Shown piece by piece: positions 1-11,196 of a DNA stretch of 64,000 nucleotides (its first letter is position 1; every line of letters begins with the position of its first letter). The DNA comes from Parasitella parasitica (Eukaryota > Mucoromycota > Mucoromycetes > Mucorales > Mucoraceae): contig MU619283.1 in assembly GCA_025201805.1 (NCBI GenBank), forward strand, positions 9,692 to 73,691, written 5' to 3'. The position numbers and the translations under genes were made by a program. The notes under the pieces were generated by a model. It had not been told where the DNA came from. It did not search any database and saw only the letters and a program-made list of their open reading frames with translations.

Positions 1-284
1 GTGCCAGTTGACATGAGAACTTGCTTCCCATGCAGTGCATAATTACGACGGATAGTGTCTGCTAAAACTGTTGAATAAAGATGGCCAATGTGCGGAACTA
101 CATCAAAACGACAAAGTTGGGACCATCAATAGGTGAGCAAATCTTTTCTTTTCTTACCGGCATTTACATAATAGATGGGAGTAGTTACAAATGCTTTGGT
201 ATGCTCAGCACGTTTGGCCACAAGACTGCAATTGAATTGGTATGATGCTTGCTTTGATATTTTGAAAATGCTTGCAAGACGCAT
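1..284 (-). CDS. MSM1: Mitochondrial methionyl-tRNA synthetase, 5' end (partial)
   Basis: Class I aminoacyl-tRNA synthetase that charges methionine onto mitochondrial tRNA-Met. Exon 1 is 284-158 and exon 2 starts at 97 and runs off the window; the 60-nt GT-AG intron is 98-157. The join reads TTPIYYVNAVPHIGHLYS, the family's N-terminal block with the HIGH-type signature PHIGHLYS. It is followed by a stretch ending KQVLMSTGT, close to the family's F-x-TGTDEHG block. Before this lies a basic, hydroxylated leader of about 30 residues (MRLASIFKISKQASYQ), which fits a mitochondrial presequence, so the mitochondrial rather than the cytosolic enzyme is likely. I chose the ATG at 284; an in-frame ATG at 380 would add a 32-residue Phe/Pro-rich stretch. 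The rest of the catalytic domain and the KMSKS loop are outside the window. Confidence 0.9.
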
Positions 285-380
285 GATTTGACCTACTTGA
301 CAGGAAAAAAAAGTGATAAGGGACCCCGAACTACGAGGCAAGGTTTTTGGGAAAGGGAAACGGAAACGGAATTTGAACAC

Positions 381-863
381 AAGACCTCATTCAATGCAAC
401 CAAAAGTGTTGAAGTTCAAGAGCTTTCAGAAACGATGCCATGTTCGTATACGCTTAGCGAATGAGCCGGATATCTTGACTCTTGTTTAGGTGCGCTGCTG
501 GTTCCGTAGAATTCGCTGACACTAATGTGCTGATTTTATCAATAAAACTACATTGGTTTTAGCGGGTAGCGGGTGGGTGGGTGGATCGAGATTTCACGTC
601 AGGAACGCGTTGTCATTTGCTTTTCGAATGATGGAATTGCAATCCGTACGTGGTGGCAATTAATTCTCGGCTTCCAAAGAGGTGGCTGTTTTGATGACAG
701 TATCAAGGACCTGATCATTAGGAAACACCACACTTGGTTGCAGTTGTCATTGCTGTAACCATGGTGCTACAACGTCACCTACACTCCTTCTTTTTTATTT
801 TTATTTTTATGAACGTTCAAACAAACAAACGGCTGTTCTCTCCCTTTTGCAAAGAATTAAAAA
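381..863. other. Intergenic region between two divergent genes
   Basis: Shared upstream region of the MetRS gene (-) and the RasGEF gene (+). I see no convincing gene. There is a G-rich patch (GGGTAGCGGGTGGGTGGGTGG) near 565-585 and a T-rich run at 790-812 shortly before the RasGEF start. A 61-codon open frame at 573-758 has no recognisable content. Confidence 0.5.
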
Positions 864-3324
864 ATGAGACTTCCTCTGATACCGTTATCGCCTTATATCC
901 ATACATCTTGTGAATACGCAAAAATTTTGGCGCAAACTACAAAATCACTGTCTGAAGAAGAAAATGCTGGTATCAAGACACTGCTGCAGAAGAACCTCCA
1001 CAAAGAGCGAGAAAAGCTAGACAGGCTTACGGAAAACATGCAAACCATACAAGCGTCGTGTCTTTTAGACTTCAACATTTACGACATAGCAAAAGAAATT
1101 GCCTATATCAATTGCAGCTTATTCCGCATGGTTACGTTGGACAAAAATTGGCTGTGCATCTTTGACAAGCAATCCAACATGGTACCTTTATTGGATTTCC
1201 ATCGCTACTTGTCTCACGCATTCGCACATCAAATCATCTATGGCGATGCAAAGAAGAAATCAGTGATCCAGCTGATTCATCTGGCCTATATCCTATTGCA
1301 TGTGTATCGTGATTTTTCCGGATGCACTGCTATTCTCACTAGTTTGCATATGCCAGAGGTGAGGCGCTTGCAGAGCATGTGGGAGCCGTGTCCACCCAAA
1401 CTGATACAAGTGTATGAAGACATTGTCGCCATGCTTTCACCAGCTAATAATTACGAGGCATACCATCATCAACTGTGGGTGCACACCAATCGCTTCCTTA
1501 ACGTCACACCGAGCAAATCCCAAATGATTGCAATCCCTTTCATGCAGGCGCATCTTGCTACAATACAACAGCTGGTTCAGACGCATGCATCTGTCCAAGC
1601 AGCAGTAGATGTAGTGCTTTCAAGCGCAGGACAGTCGTTACTAGCTTCCACTGTAGACCTGCTTGAATTTTGTCAGCAGTTTTCAAAGATTGACCCTTCA
1701 GCCCTGGAGAAATATTCCTCGCCACCCGCACCAGCAACTGTCGGTCGAAGACTGTCCTTTCAAAGCAGCGCTAGCAGCAGCAATAGACGTTCTAGCATGC
1801 TGGGTAGCAAAGCAATCAAACTATCGACGACTCCATGCTTGGACCTTGATCATTTGAGAAGCAACGCCAAAGTCTATCATTGGATTGTGTCTCGTGCTTA
1901 CTTGACAAGGTCCCAGCTGCATTCTGAAAGCCTACATGTCGAGCCACTAGCTGTGGGCGAAAATCAATTGGAAATTGAAGAAGAGAATGATTTGTATTGG
2001 GTTTTCTTTCACAAGGATTTTGCGGTGAAAGATGCTGCTACTGAGGCATTGAAAAAGGACCCTCCGGTGAAGCCTTCCAGAAGCCCCAAAATAATGCTGA
2101 TCAACAAACAAGACCCAGTGCAAGAAACGGTGGATAAGTTGGATGTTGTAGACAATAGCGAGCACACTGCAAACAAAATTGCTCCTCCGCTTGGCCCTGT
2201 TGTCAAGGCAGACGATGCAGCGCGTAAGTGTCTTGAGAAGGAGCCACAAGACGTGAACGTTTGCAAGTGACTTACCATATAAATACGTAGATCCTGAACA
2301 AGAGGCTGTCGCTGAAGAGCCAACTACATCTAGCAGCAAAGATGATCCAGTAGCAGATGACACAGTTCATCCACCCCCCATTGAAGAGATTGATGACGGA
2401 CCAAGCACTTTGGACAACCAAACATCGGAAATAAGTGACGAGCCGCAACAGCAGCCAAATGAAGAAAACCGCGTGGAGTCAGAAGAGGAGGCAATCAAAC
2501 AAACTTCTGGAAAAGAGCCTGTAAATGCTCAAGATGTCCAAGATGTCCAAGAAAAACAAAGTATTGAGCTGCCACCACCACAAACATCATCATCATCATC
2601 AAAATCATCAAAATCATCAAAATCATCAAAATCTTCAAAATCTTCAAAATCTTCAAAATCACCAAAATCATCAAAATCACCAAATACGCCCCATGTTGAC
2701 TCTCAAGAAGAGGGCGGTAAAAAACCTAGCAGCATTGATGAAAACGACGATGATGAAGACGACCTTGTCATATTAACAGAAGAAGATGAGGAAAAATGGA
2801 CTGGCTACCCTTTCAAAAGAACACCATCTCAGACATCCTCAGAGATAGGGGAAGAAGAAAAATGGACAGGCTATCCCATTCCAAAGGAGGAAGAGGATGA
2901 GGAGGAGGTTTGGAAAGGATACCCTATTCCTTCAAGTGAGGATGACGACAAGCTGCAACAACGGCATCTTCAGCGTAACGACAAAAGTGACGATGATAAG
3001 GCGCAAGAAAGTCCTGTAGTAGTCTCATTACCATCTACGCCATCGGAAGAAGGAGAATGGAAAGGATATCAAAAGACAGCTCAAGACGAACAGCAGCAAC
3101 AGCAAGAGCAGCAAGTGGCTGCAGTAGTAGATACAGAGGCTGCTACTTGCGATGTCAAAGGCCCATACATCTCTGTGTGGAATGGTAATATTGGTGCAAG
3201 TAGGAGTAATCAATCTCATATCGTTGACGACGCTGCAGCGATTCGAATGCAATATTCTGTCTCGACTACGGACACAAATAGCCAACCATTACCGTTTCCC
3301 GTTGCTCCTTCTTCGTCCACATAA
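864..3324 (+). CDS. RasGEF (CDC25-like) domain protein with W-x-GYP repeats
   Basis: Probable guanine-nucleotide exchange factor for a Ras-family GTPase. Exons 864-2223 and 2291-3324, intron 2224-2290 (GTAAGT...CGTAG), 797 aa. Residues about 65-250 look like a RasGEF catalytic domain: IAKEIAYINCSLFRMVT, then VYRDFSGCTAILTSLHMPEVRRLQSMWE, the family's N-F-x-S-x-x-A-I...L...V-x-R-L-x-x-x-W block. The second half is acidic, Ser-rich and probably disordered. It carries a (SSK)n tract encoded by a TCATCAAAA repeat at about 2584-2681, then four spaced copies of an acidic-W-x-GYP motif: EEKWTGYPF, EEKWTGYPI, EVWKGYPIP and EGEWKGYQ. No N-terminal RasGEFN, SH3 or PH domain is visible, so an upstream exon may have been missed. 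The catalytic assignment is by sequence pattern; the target GTPase is unknown. Confidence 0.75.
2584..2681 (+). repeat. Coding TCATCAAAA-type microsatellite
   Basis: Tandem TCA-TCA/TCT-AAA triplets encode a run of Ser-Ser-Lys repeats inside the second exon of the RasGEF gene. The unit is a multiple of three bases, so length changes keep the frame. Confidence 0.85.
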
Positions 3325-4366
3325 ACTTTACTTGTTGCCATGCATCAAAAGCAAATGTATTTTAGCATCCATGTTTGACTTTATCATTCAATAAATAAGG
3401 ATGTTGGCATCTTGTCAAAATGTAGCATCATAAACAAGTGTAGTGCTGTCCATATTTTGCAAATTAGGTGTAGATAAAGCACAAAAAGCAAAGGCTGTAC
3501 GCTGGTCTTCTTTTGCTGCCCGAAGAGATTTTTGACATTCATGGTGGTGGCTCATGTCAGATAGCGGGCCTAGCATATCATTTAACTTTAAGGACTTTCG
3601 CCTAATATTCTTGGCTCCTCACTGATATTGAGACCATTAACAAACCACTTTATAGAATACGCAAATTATTATGTATCGTTCGTTTTATGAACAGAATCTG
3701 TCATATATAACTATATAATGTAAAGACTTTTACGTCCGTGCTTTCGTCTTGGGACCCATAGTACCTACAGATATTCATTAGTTGAAGTTTTTGCTCAAGT
3801 TTTGTTGGTTAAATGAATCAAAGCTTCTGACATTGCACCGATTGCTTTTGCCTTGGCTCCGTCATATTACTTTTGGTACTCATTGAGAGTGTCCTCGAAG
3901 ACTCAATATTTATGATTTATGCGTTTGAAAAAAAGACAATGCAAGGAATAGGCGAAAATAAAATCTTGAGGTTATCAAATGTTTGATACGAGAGTTTTCT
4001 GGTACAGCGACACTTCATGCAGGGTTATGAACAACAACAAAAAAAGAAAAAAAAAAAAAAAGAAAGGGCTGGTATTGGCACTTTGCATGGCGCTCAATAG
4101 GGCACATTACAAAATCTACTTTTTAGGTTGAAGAACAAGATCAAGAAGATCGCAGAGACCACTACTTGATTATTATCAAATCTATCCTCATCTCACTTAA
4201 GTTATCTGTAGTCTTGATAGTAATAAACTGTAGAATGATATTTGTATATATTATTATGTGGCGAGTACTTCAGTCCAGTTTCTTTGTGATAATAGTGCCA
4301 TGTGTATGTAATATGGGTGGTTTGTTGCAATGCAAAATGCGTTTGTTTTTTGTGTGGGAGAAAAGA
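3325..4366. other. Convergent intergenic region
   Basis: Lies between the 3' ends of the RasGEF gene (+) and the YEATS2 gene (-). It holds an AATAAA at 3390-3395, a plausible poly(A) signal for RasGEF, and an A-rich run at about 4032-4062. I see no gene. The long open frame on the + strand at 4166-4771 is antisense to the last YEATS2 exons. Confidence 0.5.
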
Positions 4367-7300
4367 TCAATCTTTTGCATTCGAAATGGCGTTGTTTACT
4401 TCTTCAGGGCCCATATATTGATTTGTCAAAAAATCGAATTCTTCTCTCCCTTGCGTTGCGTGATAGATGTGGTAGGGTACCATCATTTTCGTAGACTTGT
4501 CAGCCGATCCTTCTTCTTCTTTATGACATATATTTACAGATTGCTTTATCAGTTTTTTCAAAAAGACTCGAGTGGCCTATGGCGGGTGCTCTTGTTAGGT
4601 AATCAAATACCTGAAAAACATCTTTGCAACATTACCTGCGTAAGGATGTTTCCAACAATAAGACGTTGTTTCATGGCAGACTCTAAATCAAAACTGGATG
4701 TAGGGCCCTGCAGGTTCCCATCTTTTCCCAGTAGCATGTCATTGGCAATAACAGTTTTTAGTCGAAGTTGACCTACGACAGACCAAATCCAATCCAAGGA
4801 TCTTTCGTTGGCAACATCCATAATATCATCATCTAGAACACGATTTCGAACTCTCTCCAAGATATCCCGTTGACGAGACACCTGTTCTTTTTCGGGCCCT
4901 GGACCGTCGTCCATATCAATATCAACATCCAAATCATCATCTATATACAAGGAAAATTATGAATGTTTGTTTTTCATTTCTGTTACTTCTTCTACGCATT
5001 TACTTGAATCTATGGTTTTATCCCAGCCTGAATCTAATGTATTTAATAGTTTAGAAACACTTGTTGTGCTATCGATTCCACTTTTTTTTCTGCTACTGTT
5101 CCAACCCTTTGGTCTACGAGGACAACGATCGTCGATTGTCGCCTCATGTCCATCACGCAAGCTCCCGCAAAATTTACAATATCCAGGTGAAAGATCAGGT
5201 TCTCGTGCGTCTTCAATATTAGCGGATTTATGGGGTGTGTATTTGTTAGCTCTGCACCATAAAACTACATCTTTTGTGGAAAGTCCCTCAGCAGCAAGAC
5301 GCAGGACATTGTCATTGGCCTCATAGGCTCTTTTTTGTGCTTCTATTCGCAATAGTTTGGCACGATGCCATTCTAACGCTTTTCGTTTGCCCACTGACCA
5401 TTCAAAAAACATTTTGGAGCTTGCAGCGCAACTGTAAGGAAGCACTGTGCCATGAGAGCCTTGCAAGCAGTATTAGAAATCGCTGTGTTTTTCAAGTCAA
5501 ACGTAGCTTACCTGCTCTCACGATAGGCAATCTCCTCACAGATTCTTTTAAAATACCATTCAAAAGGTCCAATCTCTGTTTCACGGCCATTATTGCCAGT
5601 GTTTCGGCCTCTTTTTGCTGCTGTTGCTGTACTTGTTCTGGTGTCAGTTGAGATGCTGCTATTGCTGTCGATGAATCATTTGTTGTTGACGTACCAACTG
5701 TTGGTGTGTGAGCCGTCAAAGCCGTGGGGGTTCCCGCTGATGATGTTGGTGCTGAGGAAGATGTATCTTTAAAATCCGTATTGCGGTCTAGTTCGATTTC
5801 TATACTTCGCTCTCCCCCAAGCAACTGTTTTCCAGTGTGGTAATGATCTAGCTTCAAGTGATGGATCAAATCAACTGCTTTATTTCGGCGTTTATCCACA
5901 AAGAACAATTGGATTCTGACAGGAAATTCGCCCCAACCAAAGCGAGTTAATTTGAATGGAGGTTCAGTAACGTCGACTACATCGTTTGGTTTGTAACTGG
6001 GATGCAAATGGAATCGCGCACATGTGACGAATGCTCCAACTTGTTGCTTGGACTGAGGTGGTTCAACGACATAGATCATCCATTTGTGTGTAAATTGCTT
6101 TAATGCAGGGTCTCGTCGTTCTATAATCAGAATAAGAAACATGCAATATCTGATTGCTGAACTACGCACCTGGAGGTATGAATTTACTAACGTTGCCTAC
6201 AAGAATCCTTTTTTTGATATAAAAACGGGATCCTATATCACCAGTGTTGGTATACGACATGGCAGCCGCAAACGATTCAATTTTAGTGATCTCTTCTGCT
6301 TTCTCGGGCTCCTCACTTTTGATGTGTGGTAGTTCTTCCTTTTCTTTTGTTGATGATAGCTGCGTAGTTGTTTCAACTGTTTCTAAAGGTAACTTGATTT
6401 TATCTGCGTTTTGACGAGCTTCGACTTCTTCAGATGGCTTTTCGGCCGCCCGTTCATCTACCACTTTAGCAGTATTTGATGGTGGTGGTGGCGTATCTAA
6501 AGATGCTGGTAGAGTCTCTTCGATTGAGTTTCTGCTATTTTCATTTTCTTTGGAAGCCCCCAAAGACGCTCTCCTTTCGTTTTCCAATTCCATATCAACA
6601 TCCTCCTCGAATACTTTGATAGAAGGCTAAAAGCATTTTTAGCTGAATCTTCTGATAGGATGAACTTCTGACACTTACTCTTTCTAACTTTTTTTGAGAT
6701 TGCTTTGATGACGAAGGCGTTAGATTCATCACTTGTCTTAGTCGAGCAGGATTATCCAGCGGCACCTCAGATTCATCGACAGGAGTTCCACATTGTAGCA
6801 TGACTTGCTCGTAAGGTCCAAATTCTAAATTATGCGAAATGCGACAGTGATTCAAAAATCCTTGCAAGTTTAATAAATCATCTCTGTGGCATACTGGACA
6901 TGCCAAGCTACAAAATCAATTAGTATAGTCCGTAATACGAGTGCTATCAGATATTACCTCACAAACACGCCATCATTTCTTCTGCCAAACAATTTACTCT
7001 TTTCGGCAGTACGGTACGTCTTGCGTCTAGGTACAATTTGACCGTTTGATTGATACGGGAATAGTGCTTGTGATCCGCCATTATAATACATGGCAGAACG
7101 TCGGGTATAGTGTGTTGCTTCAGGCATTGATGCAGCCATAGATTCTACCGGTGCGAGTAATATTAGTGATTACTAGCAATATGTTGATTCACTGCGAATT
7201 TACCATTTTCAACAGCTAGTTTAAGGTCTTGAAGAACGCCTTCTGCTTTTGCAATTTCATTTCTAATTGTCGCAACTTCTCTTTGTTTTAGGTATATTTC

Positions 7301-7427
7301 TAAATCGAATTGGTGGTCTATAATATCTACAATTTTCTTTCTTGTTGCATCATCTAGTAGAACGTTTAATTTACGAGTGTCATGTCAATAAAAGAGGTTT
7401 ATTTTTACCTTTTGGTATTGCTTCCAT
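4367..7427 (-). CDS. YEATS2: YEATS2 orthologue (ATAC-type histone acyl-lysine reader)
   Basis: Nine exons: 7427-7409, 7353-7204, 7144-6958, 6907-6679, 6626-6170, 6120-5512, 5459-5004, 4940-4636, 4576-4367; all introns GT-AG, 873 aa. The animal YEATS2 layout is present end to end. (1) N-terminal helix, KKIVDIIDHQFDLEIYLKQ. (2) YEATS domain from FYIKKRILVGNVSKFIPP through HKWMIYV, HPSYKPNDVV and the reader-pocket strand GWGEFPVRIQLFF. (3) Conserved C-terminal block WSVGKRKALEWHRAK...WCRANKYTP. (4) A final histone-fold-like helix ending FDFLTNQYMG. Two extra Zn-binding candidates are visible: C-P-V-C...H-C-x4-H before YEATS and C-K-F-C...H...C after the WCR block. In animals YEATS2 belongs to the ATAC acetyltransferase complex and pairs with NC2-beta; whether this fungus has ATAC is unknown. 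Pocket residues (SYKP Ser/Tyr, GWGEF Trp) look intact. Confidence 0.93.
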
Positions 7428-7767
7428 TTGCTTTTTTTTCCTGGGCCTACTTGCCGTAGCTCCGTAGCTTTTGATATATAGATATGCGTAGGTAAATAAT
7501 CAACAGATGATCAAGATAGCCCAAGGTTTTTGTAGGTTGTTCAAGAGTATAAAAAAAGTTTTTATTATAACACTTATATTTATTCTATAAAAAAGTCCGG
7601 TCCAATGATCACTGTAACATATACACTTTTCATATAGTTGAAAGAATCGTTTGCTGACAAATTAAAAAGTATAAAGACAAAGTTAATAATGTAATTCATC
7701 TAGTGTAGAAATAGTTCAACTTTCATTTTGTTAAAAGGCGAGAAAAAAAAAACTTTTTAAGATAATC

Positions 7768-9488
7768 TTATTGTTCGGATTCCCAGAATGAAGCAGAAAA
7801 ACTATCCGCTGATTTGAACAAACGCAGCTGCTCTCTCACATCTTCCAGCATTTCCTGTGCCATCAAGTACATTTCTGTCCCCTCTTTGTTATACATAAGC
7901 GAATTGGTAAGCATCAGCACGATGTCTCTCTCAAATTCTGTTGTAGTTTTAACAATCTATAAATACTGTTAGCATGAGATGCGTGCTCTGTCAGTAGTAC
8001 ATTACCCCGTCTCTCACTCTGTTCTTGATCGTTTTGAGATACAGCGGCTGTTTGACCACTTTATCGTACATGGGGGCATATGATTTCTTGATTGGATTCA
8101 TGAACATGGTGCCGTTTTTATGATTTGCAATTTCTTGCCATAGGAGATTGATATTTTTCTGCCACGCTTTTTGTCTTTGTTCGCTATTGCGCTTAGATGT
8201 GGGTGTATTGGTGTCACTGCCTGTAAGGTCTTCGTCTTCAAGTGCTTGGATATTTATTTTAGATATAGGCGATACTAGAAACCTTAGACTTTAATGCAAC
8301 AATCATATATATGTATATATGTATAAAACACTTACTAGGGTGGGTTTGATGTTGTTGTGAAGATGAGGCTGTTTCTTCAGGTATAATAATTTTAGGTAGT
8401 TGCATATTTTGTCCTTCTTTCTCATCTCGAATGTTGTTGTTTCTTGTTGTTTGCATGAATTTTTCCTCTAGAAGTATTACTGTTGTATCTAATTCTGTAG
8501 CATTATCTTCAAAAGGCTGATTGGCAGTTGGAGTATTATTTTTTTTAAATCCGAGCTCAATATGTGAACTGGTATCGATAAGATTCTTCTGAAATGGCAC
8601 ATCCGTAACTTTTTCTGCGGTAAAGCCCCTGCCTGTCTCATCAACAAGTGCATCCGAGATAGCTATTGACACAACTTGATCTTCCTCGTTCGCTTCGTTT
8701 AATCGAATTCGTTTAAGTGGATACGGCTCCGGCGTAGTGGCGTCACTGCTAGTACGCTTCATTCGGCTTTCGTCCAATATCAATGTGGAGTTGGCGTAAT
8801 CGTCTTGAACCAGGCCTTGCATTGCTGGTAGCAATGAATTATCCGTCATGTCACTTGTACCTGAATTGTACTTTGTATCTTCGATAATTGGCTCTGTTTC
8901 TAGTTGCCTAGTAACAACACTGTCGTAGCTTTTGTCCAAATCTGTTGCCATGGAATCTGAATCTTTGACAGCTGATGATTGATCTGTCTTCAGTTTATGA
9001 TCCCATTCTCCCGCTTTGATGGAGTGTATTTCAATCGCAAGTTGATCAAATTCTTTCTGGTCTTGTGCAAGGCGATCTTTAATCTCATCTATTCTTTGCA
9101 AATATAAATGTCTTGCTAATCGGACAACAACTGGCATATCGTTCGTGATATCATGTCGAAGCGCTTGCCTATCTACTCGTTTAATTTGTTGATGTTTTTA
9201 AAGTGGATAATGTAACTTACGACTCTGCATGCAGATTTTCGACAAGCAAATAATATTGATAAGAACAATTCTGTAATTCCTTGGAGTCAATAGAAGCAAT
9301 TCAAAGACCATCCTTTTACTTGCCTTTTGACTATAAAAATCAGGGGATCGTTCAATATTCTGTAATTGTACAAGCTCGTGTTGTTTTATTACACGAGCAA
9401 CCTGAAACCACATATTTTCACCATACTTGTAAACTGCTTGAGTTAAAAGCAATTTTTCGAGTATTGTCCATTCGTTATGTGGTGACAT
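7768..9488 (-). CDS. BRD8: BRD8 orthologue, bromodomain subunit of NuA4/TIP60-type complex
   Basis: Five exons: 9488-9324, 9270-9221, 9168-8336, 8274-8006, 7956-7768; 501 aa. The N-terminus matches BRD8's SANT-like start: WTILEKLLLTQAVYKYGENM, SPDFYSQK, then NCSYQYYLLVENL, where the human protein has a C-x-x-Q-Y-x-x-LL pattern. A coiled-coil RLARHLYLQRIDEIKDRL and an IKAGEWD motif follow, then a long acidic linker, then a bromodomain (WQKNINLLWQEIANHKNGTM ... PLYLKTIKNRV ... TEFERDIVLMLTNSLMYN). The acetyl-lysine-binding Asn in MYN is kept. Intron 1 (9323-9271, 53 nt) starts AG|GCAAGT and is best read as a GC-AG intron, since only this junction gives the conserved NCSYQY reading. It lies 341 nt upstream of YEATS2 on the same strand, with separate transcription likely. 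Confidence 0.9.
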
Positions 9489-9653
9489 GCTCTGCGACAA
9501 ATTATGATTTGGAAAAGGGCAAAGCGAAAAAGAAGCGTCAAGATGGCAGCGCGCGTATCTTTTTAGTTTTGCAACAAACATTTGCTGTGTGACATCATGG
9601 AAACTCTTGTGGAAATTACACTTTATTAGTATCGTATATCACATTTTATGTTT

Positions 9654-10493
9654 TTATTTTTGTTGGTCTAGGTCTTGATCTTGGTCTTGGTCTTCAATGG
9701 ACATGGGCTGAGTAGGATCATTCGATACAGACTTCCATAATCCTTCTAAATCATAACGCTCCCTCATTTCAGGTGTAAATAGGTGCACAATGATACGGCC
9801 TAGATCAATCAAAAGCCAACCAGATTTGTCGTTTCTTCCTTCAATGTGAGGTACCGGTTGATCCTTTAGCTGATTAGGGCTTGAGCAAATCGCCTTTTTA
9901 ACAGCACTGCCAACATTTTCTGCTACACTGCCAAGGAATTTATCTCCCTTGGCGCTTGATGCAACAATCATATATTCAGCCCAATCACATTTTTCTCGAA
10001 CATCGATAATTTTGACATTGTCCAATTTACTCTCCTCCAACAAACTACAGATTGTCTCTACTGTCACCTTTCCAGACGCCATTAATTCTTTAGATGCTTT
10101 CTGCAATGCCATTCTATCTTCAAAGTGATCGCCTAATGCTTGGCGTTGCCACATGGGTATAAAATCTTTGTCTGACAATTGCTTTTCTTCGGCATACTCG
10201 GGATCGACAAACCAATCGGTATCAACTTGCTCGTCTTTTGCAACAATTTCATCTTTGTCGATAGTCTCGGGATACAGTTCAGGGAAATCCTTGGGGTCAA
10301 TCTCCTCTACATCGTCATCTTGTGCTTTCTTATCTTTTCCAACAAAAAATGTTGATGAGAAATGTTGACGTTGATGTCCTTTGAGAGCATTAAAAACAGG
10401 AGCTGCATAGATACGGCTAGTGAAAGCAATTGATTTACAGAAAACAGGTCTTTTCAAGCTTTGTATTGCAAGATTTTTAGTTGAACGAAACAT
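9654..10493 (-). CDS. Mitochondrial ribosomal silencing factor RsfS/Iojap family
   Basis: Single exon, 279 aa. The first 45 residues are basic and Ser-rich (MFRSTKNLAIQSLKRPVF...), a plausible mitochondrial presequence. Residues about 140-255 form the RsfS/Iojap (DUF143) domain: ICSLLEESKLDNVKIIDV, DWAEYMIVASSAKGDKFL, then SGWLLIDLGRIIVHLFTPEM and YDLEGLW. This family binds large-subunit protein uL14 and acts in mitoribosome assembly (human MALSU1; N-terminal part of yeast Atp25). The protein ends in a short Asp-Gln repeat. An in-frame ATG at 10571 would extend the N-terminus by 26 residues; I prefer 10493 because the presequence then begins at Met. Confidence 0.9.
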   Translation of the reverse strand: MFRSTKNLAIQSLKRPVFCKSIAFTSRIYAAPVFNALKGHQRQHFSSTFFVGKDKKAQDDDVEEIDPKDFPELYPETIDKDEIVAKDEQVDTDWFVDPEYAEEKQLSDKDFIPMWQRQALGDHFEDRMALQKASKELMASGKVTVETICSLLEESKLDNVKIIDVREKCDWAEYMIVASSAKGDKFLGSVAENVGSAVKKAICSSPNQLKDQPVPHIEGRNDKSGWLLIDLGRIIVHLFTPEMRERYDLEGLWKSVSNDPTQPMSIEDQDQDQDLDQQK

Positions 10494-11196
10494 GGTTATG
10501 TCAAAAGAGGGTAGGGTCCCATCAATGCAGAAATGGCTTATAAATTGTGACTCCCAAGCGAAGGCGCTCATTTTCGGACAAGGTTCATCGGCAGTAAAAA
10601 AAAAGCCTGAAAATCCATGCGATTAAATTATGCCGTACGCAGCAAATGTCTTTGAAAAACTTGTGGATCATTTTAATTGCATGCTTTAGCACAAAGAAAC
10701 TAATCTAAATGTCGATCTGTTTGGAAACAAAATTTTCAAAAGGGGTCTATTTGCAAGCATATTAACAGATAATACAAGTAAAGAAAACAACAGTTAATAT
10801 AAAGCTGTGTATAAACGCTATTAGAGCCTTAAACATGGTTCATTTTTTGCCAAAACTTTGATTTCTTTTATACATTTTTCCGATCGCTTGATTTCATCTG
10901 TGTCCTGAATATCTATAATGTACTTCATCTACTATCCTCTAGTCTATAAAAAGAATATTTACGGCCATTGGCGTTTCAAAAGGAGGGAATTCCAGCCGAA
11001 AAAAGGGTATTTTATATATAAATCTTGTTACACAACAAACAAATCATCACAAAGCTACTACACCTGTCCGCAGGGTGTAAGTGATTTATCTTTTTTTATT
11101 GGAATGTATGAGGATAGGAGAAGAAAGTCTATAAATGAATTTATATTGTACTAGATGGAATGAATTTACAATTTGATACAGTTCCTGAATGACAGC
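10494..11196. other. AT-rich intergenic region
   Basis: Between the RsfS promoter and the 3' end of the next - strand gene. Only short unrecognised open frames, such as one at 10918-11154 on +. Nothing I can name. Confidence 0.5.

Noticed and set aside
573-758. 61-codon open frame upstream of RasGEF
   Set aside because: No family, no start context, lies in a promoter region.
2495-2776. Poly-Met/Ile and poly-His/Gln frames on both strands
   Set aside because: Out-of-frame readings of the TCATCAAAA microsatellite in the RasGEF gene.
4166-4771. 201-codon open frame on + strand
   Set aside because: It is antisense to the last two YEATS2 exons, which match a known family; its own composition is Phe/Ile/Ser-rich and start-poor.
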